Of a stretch of DNA of 64,000 nt, positions 48,343 to 58,783 are shown in pieces. The stretch is taken from positions 88,936-152,935 of the forward strand of contig JBBHKE010002405.1 of the NCBI GenBank assembly GCA_037447655.1, written 5' to 3'. Made by a program: the position numbers and the translations under genes. Each line of letters begins with the position of its first letter. Position 1 is the stretch's first letter. Below the pieces are notes generated by a model that searched no databases, was not told the origin of the DNA, and saw only the letters and a list, made by a program, of their open reading frames with translations. This DNA comes from Zygnema cylindricum. Lineage: Eukaryota > Streptophyta > Zygnematophyceae > Zygnematales > Zygnemataceae.

Positions 48343-49557
48343 TTATCTTTCAATGGTATTATCTGGGTTCAGTTTTAGTTTAAATACCCATTTACACCCA
48401 ATAGGTTTTCTGTCTGGAGGACAATCTGCTAATTCCCAGGTATTTGCTTCCATGATAGAAGCCATCTCATCATTTATAGCTCTAATCCATCTTTCTTTCT
48501 CTGGACTATTCACTGCCTCCGAGTAAGACTGAGGCTCATCAGGGTGAGATAGCTTAGTTACCTTATGAGCGACTTGTTTTTCCTGTAATCTTTTGCTGCT
48601 CCTTCTTCCTCCCTCAAACTCTGAAGCAAGAATGGATGGAAGTCTTGGATTTCTTCTCACTGTTTCATCGGCTCCCCTGTCCATGGAAACCGGTTCTTGT
48701 CCCGCTTCTTCTATCTCCTCGAAGTCCATAGGAGTATGTGAGGTTTCCGGTGAGTCTCCTGTATCTTGGATCTCCCCTGAATCTGTAATCACGGTGTCAC
48801 CCATATCCCTTTCGGGAACGACCGAGTTCTCCTCACTTTCAGACTCAAATCTGATCCTAATCTTCTTTGTATATTTGAAGGGGTCAAATGACTTCCCTTC
48901 ATCCATGACAACTAAGTGTTTGACCAGAATGATATCTTTCTTTGCCAAGTCATATACTCTATATCCCTTAACATCCTCATCATATCCCACAAAGTATCCA
49001 GGTTTTCCCTTAGCATCTAGTTTCCAGTTTTTCCTATCCGTGTCAAGACTGTAAACTTGGCTACCAAATACTTTAAGGTGTGAGATATCTGGTTTCCTTC
49101 CAACCCATCTCTCATAAGGTGTGACTCCCTTTACAACTGAGGTGAGGACTCTATTCTTAATATAGTTGGCACAGTTCATTGCCTCTGCCCAAAATCTCTT
49201 TCCTATTTTCTTGTCTGCCAACATACTGCATGCACTATCTCCTAGTGTTCTATTCAACCTCTCAGCTACCCCATTTTGTTCAGGGTTATATGGTACAGTT
49301 TTCTGGTGTTGCACTCCCTCATCTCTCAGATATTCCTCAAACTGGTTAGAGGTATATTCCCCCCCATTATCACTCCTTATCCTCTTAATAGGGGTTTCAT
49401 GCAACTTCTCACTCCAAGCTTTATATTCTTTGAAGTAAGTGGATGCTTCAGACTTATTTTTCAGAAAGTAGACTCTAGAGTATCTAGACCAATCATCAGT
49501 TATTGTCATCATAAACCTCTTTCCTCCAACCGAAGGTACTTTTGCAGGTCCCCAAAT
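48343..49557 (-). pseudogene. Copia C integrase core and linker
   Basis: It continues in the same frame after the stop at 49558. The core shows the second Asp (SDNGGEY) and the Glu (NPEQNGVAE), then the KVFGSQVYSL and GYFVGYDEDVKGYRVYDL parts of the integrase tail and a Ser/Glu-rich linker. The start of the reverse transcriptase domain ([30 protein letters not shown]) is included before a second stop, TAA at 48345-48343, in place of a sense codon. Confidence 0.88.
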
Positions 49558-51294
49558 TTATGTGTGGACCAAATCTAACACTTTCTCACCTCTATATGTG
49601 GCGGCTTTGGGAAAGGGAAGTCTGTGAGCCTTACCTTGGGCACAACCACTACAATCATCCATTATTTCATTATCCCCAAACTGAATGCCATCTACTACCC
49701 CAAGCTTTTTCATTTCCCTTGACCTATCAAAATGCACATGCCCCAAACGCTTATGCCAAATCATCACCTTAGGAACACCAACATAGTAAGCATTCTTCTT
49801 TTCATTACTCAAGTTAAGCCTAAACATTCCTTGGCTACCCTTATCTGCTGTGAAGTAAACTTCATTCCCATACTTAGCTGTAAAGACTCCCTTTTTGGTG
49901 AAGGTATCAAACTCTTTGTCATCTAACACAGACGTAGAGACAAGATTTTTACTCAACTGAGGAATGTAAAGTACATCTGAGAATGTAAGTATAGAGGTCT
50001 TACCCTCCACTAAGACTTTCAGATCTACTGAACCCACTAGATCTGTAGTAACCACTCTCCCATCCCCATACTCTATCTCTACAGTAGGAATCTTTCGTAG
50101 CTTAGTGAAGAGTTCTTTATCACGGCACATATGCATGGATGCACCTGATTCGATGATCCATCCTTCCTGTGGAGCTTCCCGAATTGCTCCAATGGCACAC
50201 TTCTGCCTCCGAGGGATCTCTTTCTCCTTCAGACTCTCGTCAAGAAGAAGCTCCCCATCCTCCTCAGATGACTCATCCTCGATTTCTCCTGACACTTTTG
50301 TAACCACAAGTGCCTTTTTCTTCCCTCCGGAAAAACCCCCTCCATGGTTTTCTTGGAGCCTCAGCTCCGACAACTTGACACAATCTGCAATAAAGTGTCC
50401 CGGCTTTTTGCAATAATGACAAAGACCCTTTGGGGGCCTCTGTCCCCCAGAATTATCTCTTTCCCCTCTATAAAGTTTCTTCGGATCCTTCCCCCATCGG
50501 TCCCCTCCTGCTGTTAGAGCTTGAATGCTCTTTCCTCCTCTCCTAATCTCCATTGTGTTTTCCTGCACAAGTATCATCCTGACTACTGTGTTCCATTTCC
50601 ATGAACTATCAGGCATTCCCTGTACTCGGTACACTATGTTTTCGAACTCATCTGGTAATTTCATGATAAGGGTGTTAACTTTCATTTTCATTGTACCTGT
50701 CCACCCGGCACTTTCCATTTCCATATACAAACAAGAAAGATCATTACAGTAATCTAACATCTTTCCTTCTTTGTAAGTGTAACTCAATAGCTTTTGCTCA
50801 GCCAACTGGAGCTCCTGAATAGTTCCAGCTCTATAAATCTCCACCAAACTCTCCCACAATTCCTCTGCCTTGTAAATGTGAAGATGAGGAGTGGCCAAAC
50901 CTTGAGTGAGGTGCCTCAAAATGAAGTTCTTGGCAGCCATGTTTACATCCTCCCACATTTGAGTATCGTTCTCCACGGTCTTCACGGTCGCCGTTCTCGA
51001 TACTGTGGCAATAGGAGTGAGGGGTGTCTCCTTCCCTTTCTCCTTTTCGGACACACTGCTGTCCCCATCATCTGCCTCCTCCGCTGAGGCAGCCGTTGTT
51101 GCAGAAAACCTTACTCCCCCAAATCCTGGTGGAGTTCCTGAAGGTGGACGTTTCACTTGTCCACTGACGATACCCCAGTATCGTTTTTCACACAAAGCTC
51201 CCATCATCATGGCTTCCCAATAGATGAACCCAGATCCATTGAAGGTGGGCACCCTAGAGGGTGGGCCCATAACCTGCAATTCTGTGTCCTCCAT
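49558..51294 (-). pseudogene. Copia C gag, protease and pre-integrase part
   Basis: 579 codons from the LTR-encoded ATG to a stop. The start MEDTELQVMGPPSRVP spans the LTR end and the primer site. A gag domain follows (FIYWEAMMMGALCEK, then LTQGLATPHLHIYKAEELW and the MKMKVNTLIMKLPDEFENIV block), then a CCHC knuckle (CHYCKKPGHFIADC, about residue 300). The protease motif reads IIESGAS near residue 380, with Glu where the catalytic Asp should be. The integrase zinc site HKRLGHVH..CSGC is intact. The frame ends at TAA (49560-49558), exactly where the first catalytic Asp of integrase (HTD) is expected. Confidence 0.88.
51261..51274 (-). other. Primer-binding site, anticodon arm of initiator tRNA-Met
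   Basis: Directly after the LTR the minus strand reads GGTTATGGGCCCAC. Its complement GTGGGCCCATAACC is the anticodon arm of plant initiator tRNA-Met. Drosophila copia primes from a cleaved half of the same tRNA at the same sequence. The site contains ATG (51270-51268), in frame with gag. Confidence 0.88.
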
Positions 51295-51989
51295 TGGACT
51301 ACAGAATACAAGAAGCCTGTAGATAGTATTTAACTAACCCACTTTAAGCCACGACCACTTCTGCCCAAGAAGGCAAACTGACAATTTGACTTCACCCCTG
51401 TGTAGCCTGGACTCCCTTGAGTTCGTAGCAAAAAAAATCACTGAAAACGGCCAACCAGGCGATAAGTTATGAGCCGGCAAAAATGCCAATTTATATAAAG
51501 CTCTCTTAGAGAGAGGTGTCTGTCTACCAAATATTTCCCAAGTCCTAAATCCCTCTCACAACCCCTATCTACTAAAGTACGAACCAATCGTATTACTGTA
51601 AAGTACAGAAAGGTACTATGGCCGATGTACTTTCTGTACGGCCGGTGTACGACAAGGCTCTTGAGTGGACGCGTGTCATTTTTCCACTTGTCCGTATTTC
51701 CTCCGGAATTCCCGCGACGGAATGTCATCCTTCCACGCGGCGCCACGTCATGCCACGTCCATAAAATCCAAAGTGACCATTCCGCGATCTCGGCGACGAC
51801 GTGCGCCGTTGGATTAAATCCGACATTAAATGTCGACCGTTCAAAGTGTCTGTTTCATTTGTTTCGTGCGAAATGACGTTTCGCACTAAACCTTTAACAA
51901 GTTCTATGTTCGTTTCGTTTCATATTCCAGTTAGATCATTTCGGTACTATACAACAGATTATATATAAATGAAACCCTATATTTTCTAA

Positions 51990-52072
51990 CGGACTTCTAC
52001 GACAGACTGGTTAGAGCTAACGGCTACGCCGCGCTCTACCGGTCGGGGGTTCGAGTCCTGCCGGACTCAACG
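51990..52072 (+). other. tRNA-like block in the Copia C 5' LTR
   Basis: The plus strand, antisense to the element, contains AGACTGGTTAGAGC (like the 3' half of a tRNA D-arm) and GGGGGTTCGAGTCC (a perfect B box). The 5' and 3' ends do not form an acceptor stem and the middle folds as CGGC-TAC-GCCG rather than an anticodon arm. It is tRNA-derived but should not give a normal tRNA. Confidence 0.6.
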
Positions 52073-52080
52073 TTTTGTTG

Positions 52081-52100
52081 AGAGTGACTTAAGTCACTCT
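52081..52100. promoter_or_regulatory. Perfect 20-bp palindrome in the LTR
   Basis: AGAGTGACTTAAGTCACTCT reads the same on both strands and lies beside the tRNA-like block. It is repeated exactly in the 3' LTR (46735-46754) and nearly so in copies A, B and E. It could bind a dimeric protein; no function is proven. Confidence 0.5.
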
Positions 52101-52282
52101 TTAGTCCTTCCTATGGAGCTGAGGCAGCCATGGCTCCATCGCTCTCTCTCTCTTTCAGTGACTACAACAAGTATAGGGGAGAGAGAGAAGAGATGGAGGC
52201 AGGCTGCCATCATTTCTTATATATGTTTCCGTTACTTTATTTTAAACTAGAAAATACAAAAACTACTTATTTCAACAGCAAT

Positions 52283-53336
52283 CACTTCAGCTTTTGATGT
52301 AGTCAAACGCTGACGGAGACGTTGACGTCAGAGCAAATTACTGCACATATTTTCTATTTTATTTTTTTTATTGTAGTTGTGTGAATAACGTACTTTAAAT
52401 TTCAATTTCGTCAAACTTTTGTTCCCCTCCTCCTCGAGCAACATTTAGGAACATTGGTTACTATTTTACGAAATGGGATTCCATTCAAATTGCGTCGTTC
52501 TTTGTGTATTTAACACGTATAACACAATTTAACTTTCCATTTAGCTTTTACTCGTGTCGTGGGTCGACGTCTTGGTGACAACTCAATCTGTATAAGCAAA
52601 AAAGAATTGCTAAAGGCATTGACAATTTTTGCCGCGAGCTGGTAGTTGCGTTAATTACACTGTGAATCGTTATTAGCGTTTAGAAATTATTAGTGTCAAT
52701 AATTAATTAGTGTTATTAATACTAATTTGGGTATTGCAATTTTTTTTTTAAATGTTTAATTGTAATTTCTCCATAACGCTGATTTAGGTACACCGGATTT
52801 GCCGTCATTATATAAACACTAAAAAAGGTATAAGTAGAAAATCTGACAATTCGTACAACGTCGCGTCCTTTTACTATAATTAATCCATAATTCTAATTTG
52901 GGTTTGCGAACGTGTTTGTCGCAAACTCGACTCCACGTTTATTCTAAGCGTAGTTTTGTATGCAACTGACATTAGTTAACTACCATTTCTGTAAGATTTT
53001 CGGTAACAAAGGACAATGTTGTACGAACAAACACCTTCCGTACACCACACTATTTATGAAATAAGTACAGTATGACCGTTAACGCTAATTTACAAGAACC
53101 GTAATTAACGTCAAAGAAAAATTAGATTTATTAACGTTTTCGTCCTCAAACCATAGAAGTCTCATTCGTACGGATTTTGAATTTTTCCCGAAAACTACGT
53201 AGTATTCGCTAGTTTCGTAAATTTCGTACGTCTCAGATTGTTGGGAAAATTGTACGGACATTAATAAAAAAAAGGCGCTGCTTCATTTGCGCGCGCGTAT
53301 TTTTATTTGTCCTCCACTCCGTCTTTAGAAGGAAAA
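52283..53336. other. Gene-free AT-rich stretch
   Basis: No coding region. AATTAGTGTTATTAATACTAAT at about 52708 is one of several related hairpins in this window. A block GCTTCATTTGCGCGCGCGTAT (from about 53281), extending to AGAAGGAA, is repeated after the satellite (from about 53885). Confidence 0.5.
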
Positions 53337-53822
53337 TTCCGCCGCTTGCCGCTAGTTCGCTGAACTTTTTAGAGATGCCATAAATTCCGGCGCTCGCCGC
53401 TAGTTCGTTGAACTTTTTAGAGACGCCGTAAATTCCGGCGCTCGCCGTTAGTTCGCTGAACTTTTTAGAGAAGCCGTGAATTCCGGATCTCGCCGTTAAA
53501 GTAGTTCGCTGAAAGTTTTAGAGACGTCGTAAATTCCGCCGCTCGCCGCTAGTTTGCTGAACTTTTTAGAGACGCCGTAAATTCCGCCGCTCGCCGCTAG
53601 TTCACTAAACTTTTTAAAGACGCCATATATTGCGGCGCTCGCCGCTAAAGTAGTTTGCTGAAATTTTTAGAGACGCCGTAAATTCCGCCGCTCGCCGTTA
53701 GTTCGCCGGACTTTTTAGAGACGCCATAAATTCCGGCGCTTGCCGCTAGTTAGCTGAACTTTTTAGAGACGCCGTAAATTCTGGCGCTCGCCGCTAGTTC
53801 GCTGAAATTTTTAGAGACGCCG
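53337..53822. repeat. 48-bp satellite array, ten units
   Basis: Unit pattern: TTCCGCCGCTCGCCGCTAG then TTCGCTGAACTTTTTAGAGACGCCGTAAA. Ten units are seen; two carry a 5-base AAGTA-type insertion. The last unit runs into an inverted partial unit (GTTGCAACGAACTAGCGGCG, 53831-53850). The array is flanked by direct repeats of about 60 bp (53281 and 53885). Confidence 0.93.
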
Positions 53823-53978
53823 CTAGTTCGTTGCAACGAACTAGCGGCGAGCGGCGTTTCCAAGGCGGCTTCCTTCAGTCGTATTGCTTCATTTGCGCGC
53901 GCGTATGATTTTTTGTCCTCCACTCCGTCTTCAGAAGGAAGCTGCCGTTGGAAAAGCCGTAAAATCGGCCGCTCCCTG

Positions 53979-54519
53979 CTACACCGCGCATCGTTATTAG
54001 TGTCAACGACACTAATTTGGGTTCTTAAATTCTGATTTTTTTCCTCATATAGGATACACGATTTTAATTTTTCCTTGACGTTAATTAAGGTACCGTACAA
54101 AATAGCGTAAAGGACGAATAACAATAATATCTAAATAGTGTGGTGTACGTTCGATGTCAGACCGTACATAAATGTACTCTTTCAAGTGAAAATTTTACAA
54201 AAAATGAGTTAAATCAGACGCACACGCATAGGACCGTGCGCTAAAAAAACGGGATTGTACTGACACGTAAATTAGTCTTACATGTACGGATATTTAAATT
54301 TCACGACGGTGTACGATTTTTAATATTTTCTACGGATACATATATTAATGTATAAAATCGTACAACGAATATTTCATTTTTGCTGTTCCCAATTTAACAT
54401 AAACGCCGAAATTAGAATACACCTTTAAAAAAAATAAAAAAATCTTAATTAGCGTCAATGACGGTATATTTACTTCCACACAATTTAAAATTTGACACTA
54501 ATAACGATGCGCGGTGTAG
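53979..54519. mobile_element. Inverted-repeat element (541 bp)
   Basis: The ends CTACACCGCGCATCGTTATT, continuing AGTGTCAA, and their complement (TTGACACTAATAACGATGCG then CGGTGTAG) are perfect over 28 bp. The sequence to the right begins TTCGTTGAACTTTT, which is part of the 48-bp satellite unit, so the element may have inserted in satellite DNA. It is non-coding. Confidence 0.75.
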
Positions 54520-54689
54520 TTCGTTGAACTTTTCATTTTTTTTGGGTATTGAATATTTAAAATTTTTGAAATTTGAAAGTCAAAATAAGGTACGAATTTT
54601 AAAAATTCTGAAATCGTTTGATGCGCACTTTACGTAGTAATCGTTAGTATAATCCGTGCGTGTTATGCGCATGTGACATCTATGCCTCA

Positions 54690-54823
54690 AACTATGTACA
54701 ACAGCGTCGTACCTTATTTACGTACCCTATTTACGTTACCGTACCCTATTTATGTACCATAGTTTCATACCCTATTTACGTACCATTTTTATGTGAAAGT
54801 ACCCTTTTTACATACTCTATTTA
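54690..54823 (+). repeat. Short TACCCTATTTACG repeats
   Basis: About seven irregular units of CGTACCCTATTTA or TACCATxxTTxA lie just before the hAT-type element at 54825. Non-coding. Confidence 0.6.
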
Positions 54824-54824
54824 C

Positions 54825-55722
54825 CAGTGTTGTGTATCGGTAAGGATTTGCCGATAACCGATATGGGCCTTTTTTCGGGTATCCGATAATCGATATATTG
54901 GTACGATATATCGACATCGGTTTTATCGCCGATAGGTAGCCGATAATATCGGGTACTTATCGGCGATAATGCCGATAACGATAACTATCGGCGATAACTA
55001 TAACTATCGGCGATAACTGTACGGACCGTACAGATAATTGCTCAACTGTACGTCTTATTCCCCGGACGTGTACAAACACAGAAAGTACAGTAGCCGCCAT
55101 GAGATCTGTACGGTTTTGATACGGATCCAGTAAAAACGATGTACCTTTCACATGCGACGCCATGGCTTTGTCCTTTTATTCCTGAGATCCATTGGGATAT
55201 GCCACGTGTCAATCTGTCGACTTTTTTGGCATAAACTGCCAAAAAAGCCATTCTGGGATGCCGGCGCTCACGCTGGCCCGTCCGCTCGTGTTTTCTCATT
55301 CCAAGTCGTCCGTTCGATTCCGGCGGCGCGCAGAATGTTATTTTGCGTCCGTTGTACTTTTGTGTCCGCCGTCCTTTTCCAGTTCCATGTTCACCAGTCT
55401 TTTAGTAAAATTACGTACGTTGCGTAAAAGTTTTGTTCAATTAACCGGCCAACGTTTATATGTTGCGCTATCCGTAATAAATTGCAGTTAAGCGGTAACG
55501 GAACAGATTTTTATACGTGGCATGCCTCGCTATATAAAATCAATAAAATAATACAGTATGTTATAAAGTACTATTGTATGCATACTATATATTTTTTAAG
55601 TTATCGCCGATATGGAATTTGTTGGTCCCAGACCGATATATCGGAATCTCTGACCGTTCGATAACCGATAATTATCGGCATCGGTGTTATCGCGATAAGT
55701 TTTTTACCGATACACAACACTA
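54825..55722. mobile_element. Non-autonomous hAT-type element (898 bp)
   Basis: The ends CAGTGTTGTGTATCGGTAA and their complement (TTACCGATACACAACACTA) match the 471-bp element at 38585. Subterminal zones carry repeated CGATAACTATCGG-like words. No clean 8-bp flanking match was found (CTATTTAC against GAAAATGG). The interior lacks a transposase. Confidence 0.8.
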
Positions 55723-55726
55723 GAAA

Positions 55727-56002
55727 ATGGGACTTGCAACGAGAATATCTTACGTCGTACGAAAAATGGGCAAGAACCAAAATACATTTAGCGTCATCTT
55801 GAAACTTGGATGGTACGTCAATTTGGCGTTATTATTATCGCGACCCACTTCCACGTCACGCCAACTCATCTTCGCACTTATACTAGAATCAAATCGTGAC
55901 CTGATTTTAATTAAAATAATACCCTATTGACGAATAGCAAAACGGTATTGCACGTGTGAAACATCTTCGAAAAGTTTTGAACGAGAGAGAATACACGCTA
56001 TA
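55727..56002 (-). repeat. Partial fourth copy of the inverted-arm repeat
   Basis: On the minus strand TTTTAATTAAAATC..G, GCGAAGATGAGTTGG, GTGGAAGTGGGTCG and CAAGTTTCAAGATGACG follow the outer halves of 10740-11395 and 20340-20990. The assembly gap at 56003 cuts the inner half. Confidence 0.55.
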
Positions 56003-56012
56003 NNNNNNNNNN

Positions 56013-56960
56013 ACATGAAATACGTGCCGGTAACAAGCTGTACCGGTTTTACAGCTGTGCACAGTTTAGTCCTAATCAAGAGCATTAGAGGCTTTAAGAG
56101 CATCAGGTTACAATAGTGCGGTGCACAGTAGACTGCACCGTTTCTGGCAATTTGCGGTTTTTACGGAAAAGGCACTAGCGCCGCGGATAACCGCGCATTT
56201 GTTTCGATAGCGAAACAAATACCGCGCGTCGAATTTCAGCGGCTAGGATTATAGCCGGTTTTGATCGGACGGCCACGATAGGCGCCGCGATCACGGAAAA
56301 GGCATTTTTGGCGTTTAACGGTCTTTGCCACGTCAGATGACACGTGGCGTGATAACATTGGACTACGAGAATTTCGGAGATTACGAGAACTAATCCTGAT
56401 TTGACACGTGTCGACATTTTGGCCATGTCGAACAATGGCCGTGCATAAAGTACACCGGCACCTGTACTTTTCGGTACCACACAGTAATTTGATTGGTGCC
56501 GTACTTCATTAAATAGAGCTTTAGAGAGGGAATAGGACTTAGAAAATTTTGGGTAGGCAGCTGCCTCTCCCAGAGAGCACTCTGTATAAATGACAAACTT
56601 TGGCCAGCCATAACTATCAATTTACTTGACCATTTTCAGTGATTCTTTTTGTTGCGGACTCAGGGGAGTCCAAACTACACAGGGGTGTAGTCGGTCAGAG
56701 TTTTTGTTTGCCAGGGTGGTTGCATTTATAAGGGAAAGTCAAAGTGGGTGAATGTGTCCAAATCTCATATTCTAACTTTGCACTCTATGGTGGAACTGAG
56801 CACACAGAAAGTGTTATTTCACAAGGGTGAATCAATATTGGGATTCTGACTTTCAAGGGGTCAGTCATTTGGGTTTATATTAACTTGGAGTCGGCACTAT
56901 CTAGATTAGCTTCTTTTGGATCTGCATACTCAAAGGGCCAATGGAGGTCTCAGAGTTTCA
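56013..56960 (+). repeat. Divergent LTR at the left of Copia D
   Basis: It shows the layout of the family LTR: GTACACCGGCxxxxGTAC, a TATAAATGACAAA box, the ACTCAGGGGAGTCC block, and an end CCAATGGAGGTCTCAGAGTTTCA like CCAATGGAGGACACAGAATTGCA. It is much less similar than the other LTRs and has no tRNA-like block, so it belongs to another subfamily. The left limit is hidden by the gap. Confidence 0.6.
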
Positions 56961-58783
56961 GGAAAGTGCCAGATGGACAGGCACAAGGAAGATGAAAGTC
57001 AACACCCTCCTCCTGAAGTAACCTGATGAGTATAAAAATATAGTGTACCGAGAACAAGAAATGGATGATAGTTCTTCAAAGTGGAACACCGTGGTCCGAA
57101 TGATACTCGTGCAGGAGAACACTATTGAGATCCGTAGAGGAGGAAAGAGCATTCAAGCTCTAGCTGCCAGAACAGACCGGTGGAGGAAGGATCCGAAGAA
57201 GCCGTACAACAGCTTCAAAAGAGAGAGGGACCAATTTGGAGAATCGAGGGCTCCAAAAGGTCTTTACTATTTCTGCAAAAAGCCGGGACACTTCATAGCT
57301 GATTGCATCAAGCTGTCGGAGCTCAGGCTCCAAGAAAACCGTGGAGGGGGTTCTTTCGGAGGGAAGAAGAAGGCACTTGTGGTCACACGAGTGAAAAGAG
57401 AGACCGAGGAGGAGGATTCTTCTCAGGAGGAGGATGTGGAGCTCCATCTTGATGAGAATTTAGAGGAGAAACAGATCCCTCAGAAACAGAAGTGTGCACT
57501 TGGAGCCATTCGGGAAGCTCCAGAGGAGGGATGGATCATCGACTCAGGTGCATTCATGCATATGTGTGGTGACAAGCACCTCTTCACTAAGCTAAAAAAG
57601 AACCCCACTGTAGAAATTGAGTATGGGGATGGGAGAGTATTTATAACAGATCTAGTGAGCTAGGTAGATCTGAAAGTCTTAGTGGAAGGTAAGACTTCTA
57701 TGCTCACCTTCTCAGATGTGCTCTACATACCTCAACTGAGTAAAAATCTTGTATCTACTTCTATATTGGATGACAAGGATTTTGATACATTTACTAGAAA
57801 GGGAGTCTTTACATCTAAATGTGGAGATGAAGTTTACTTCACAGCAGCTAACGGTAGCCAAGGAATGTTTAGGCTTAACTTGAGTAATGAAAAGAAGAGT
57901 GCTTACTATAGTGGTGTCCCGAGCTTGATAATATGGCACAAGGGTTTGGGACATGTGCATTTTGATAGGCTGAGGGAAATGAAGAAGGTAGGTGTGGTAG
58001 AAGGTATTCAGTTTGGGGATAATGAAATGTTGGATGATTGTAGTGGCTTTGCCCAAGGTAGGGCTCATAGACTCCCTTTTCCCAAAACTGCCACATATAG
58101 AGGTGAGAAAGTACTAGATCTGGTCCACACAAATATCTCAGGACCAGCAAGAGTACCTTCATTTGGGGGGAAGAGGTATATGCTAAAAATTATTGATGAT
58201 TGGTCCAGGTATTCCACAGTCTACGTCTTAAAAACAAACTATGAAACACCAAAGAACTTTAAAAAATACAAAGCCTGGAGTGAGAAGTTGCACGAAACCC
58301 CCATTAAGCGAATAAGGAGTGATAATAGGGGGAGTACACCTCTTACCAGTTTGAGGAATACCTGAGAGATGAGGGAGTTCAACATCAAAAAACTGTATCG
58401 AATAATCCAGAACAAAATGGGGTAGCTGAGAGGTTAAACCGGACTTTGGGAGATAGTGTTTACAGTATGTTGGCAGATAAGAAAATAGGAAGAAGATTTT
58501 GGGCAAAAGCCATGAACTGTGCTAACTACATTAAGAATAGAGTCCTCACCACAGTTGTTTAATGAATGACCCCTTATGAGAGATTGGTTGGAAGGAAACC
58601 GAATATTTCTTAGTTGAAAGTATTCGGTAGTCAAGTTTACACTCTTGACACAGATAAGAAAAATAAGAAACTAGATGCTAAAGGGAAACCGCGATATTTT
58701 GTGGGATATGATGAGGATGTCAAGGGATATAGAGTCTATGACTTAGCTAAAAAGATATCATTCTGGTAAAACATCTAGTTGTC
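56961..58783 (+). pseudogene. Copia D gag-protease-integrase, broken
   Basis: The primer site and roughly the first 200 gag codons are missing; the sequence begins at the SARWTGT-like part of gag. The zinc knuckle (FCKKPGHFIADC), a protease motif with the Asp kept (IIDSGAF), the pre-integrase site and integrase pieces follow. Breaks are a TAG at 57661, a 1-base loss near 58328, a TAA near 58560, a TAG near 58612 and another 1-base loss near 58752. The first integrase Asp is changed (HTN). The TAG at 57661 also occurs in copy E. Confidence 0.85.

Larger units (their letters stand above)
45929..52277 (-). mobile_element. Full-length LTR/Copia element C
   Basis: Two 1003-bp LTRs (51275-52277 and 45929-46931) begin TGTTGAAATAAG and end GAATTGCA on the minus strand. 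The target duplication GCAAT lies at 45924-45928 and 52278-52282. Gag, protease, integrase, reverse transcriptase and RNase H lie in one frame from 51294 to 46945, which contains two stop codons. A polypurine tract (AAATAAGGGGAG) precedes the 3' LTR. By eye the LTRs differ at about 22 positions, so the insertion is not very recent. Confidence 0.95.
51275..52277 (-). repeat. 5' LTR of Copia C with promoter and gag start
   Basis: On the minus strand the LTR runs from TGTTGAAATAAG at 52277 to TTGCA at 51275. A TATA box, TATATAAATTGG, lies at about 51488-51498, so transcription should start near 51460. The first gag ATG (51294-51292, context CCAATGGAG) is still inside the LTR, about 170 bases downstream. 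The antisense tRNA-like block and the 20-bp palindrome lie in U3. Confidence 0.92.

Noticed and set aside
53750-54124. 124-codon minus-strand frame
   Set aside because: It is opened by the 48-bp satellite, whose unit length is a multiple of three; part of it also enters a MITE.
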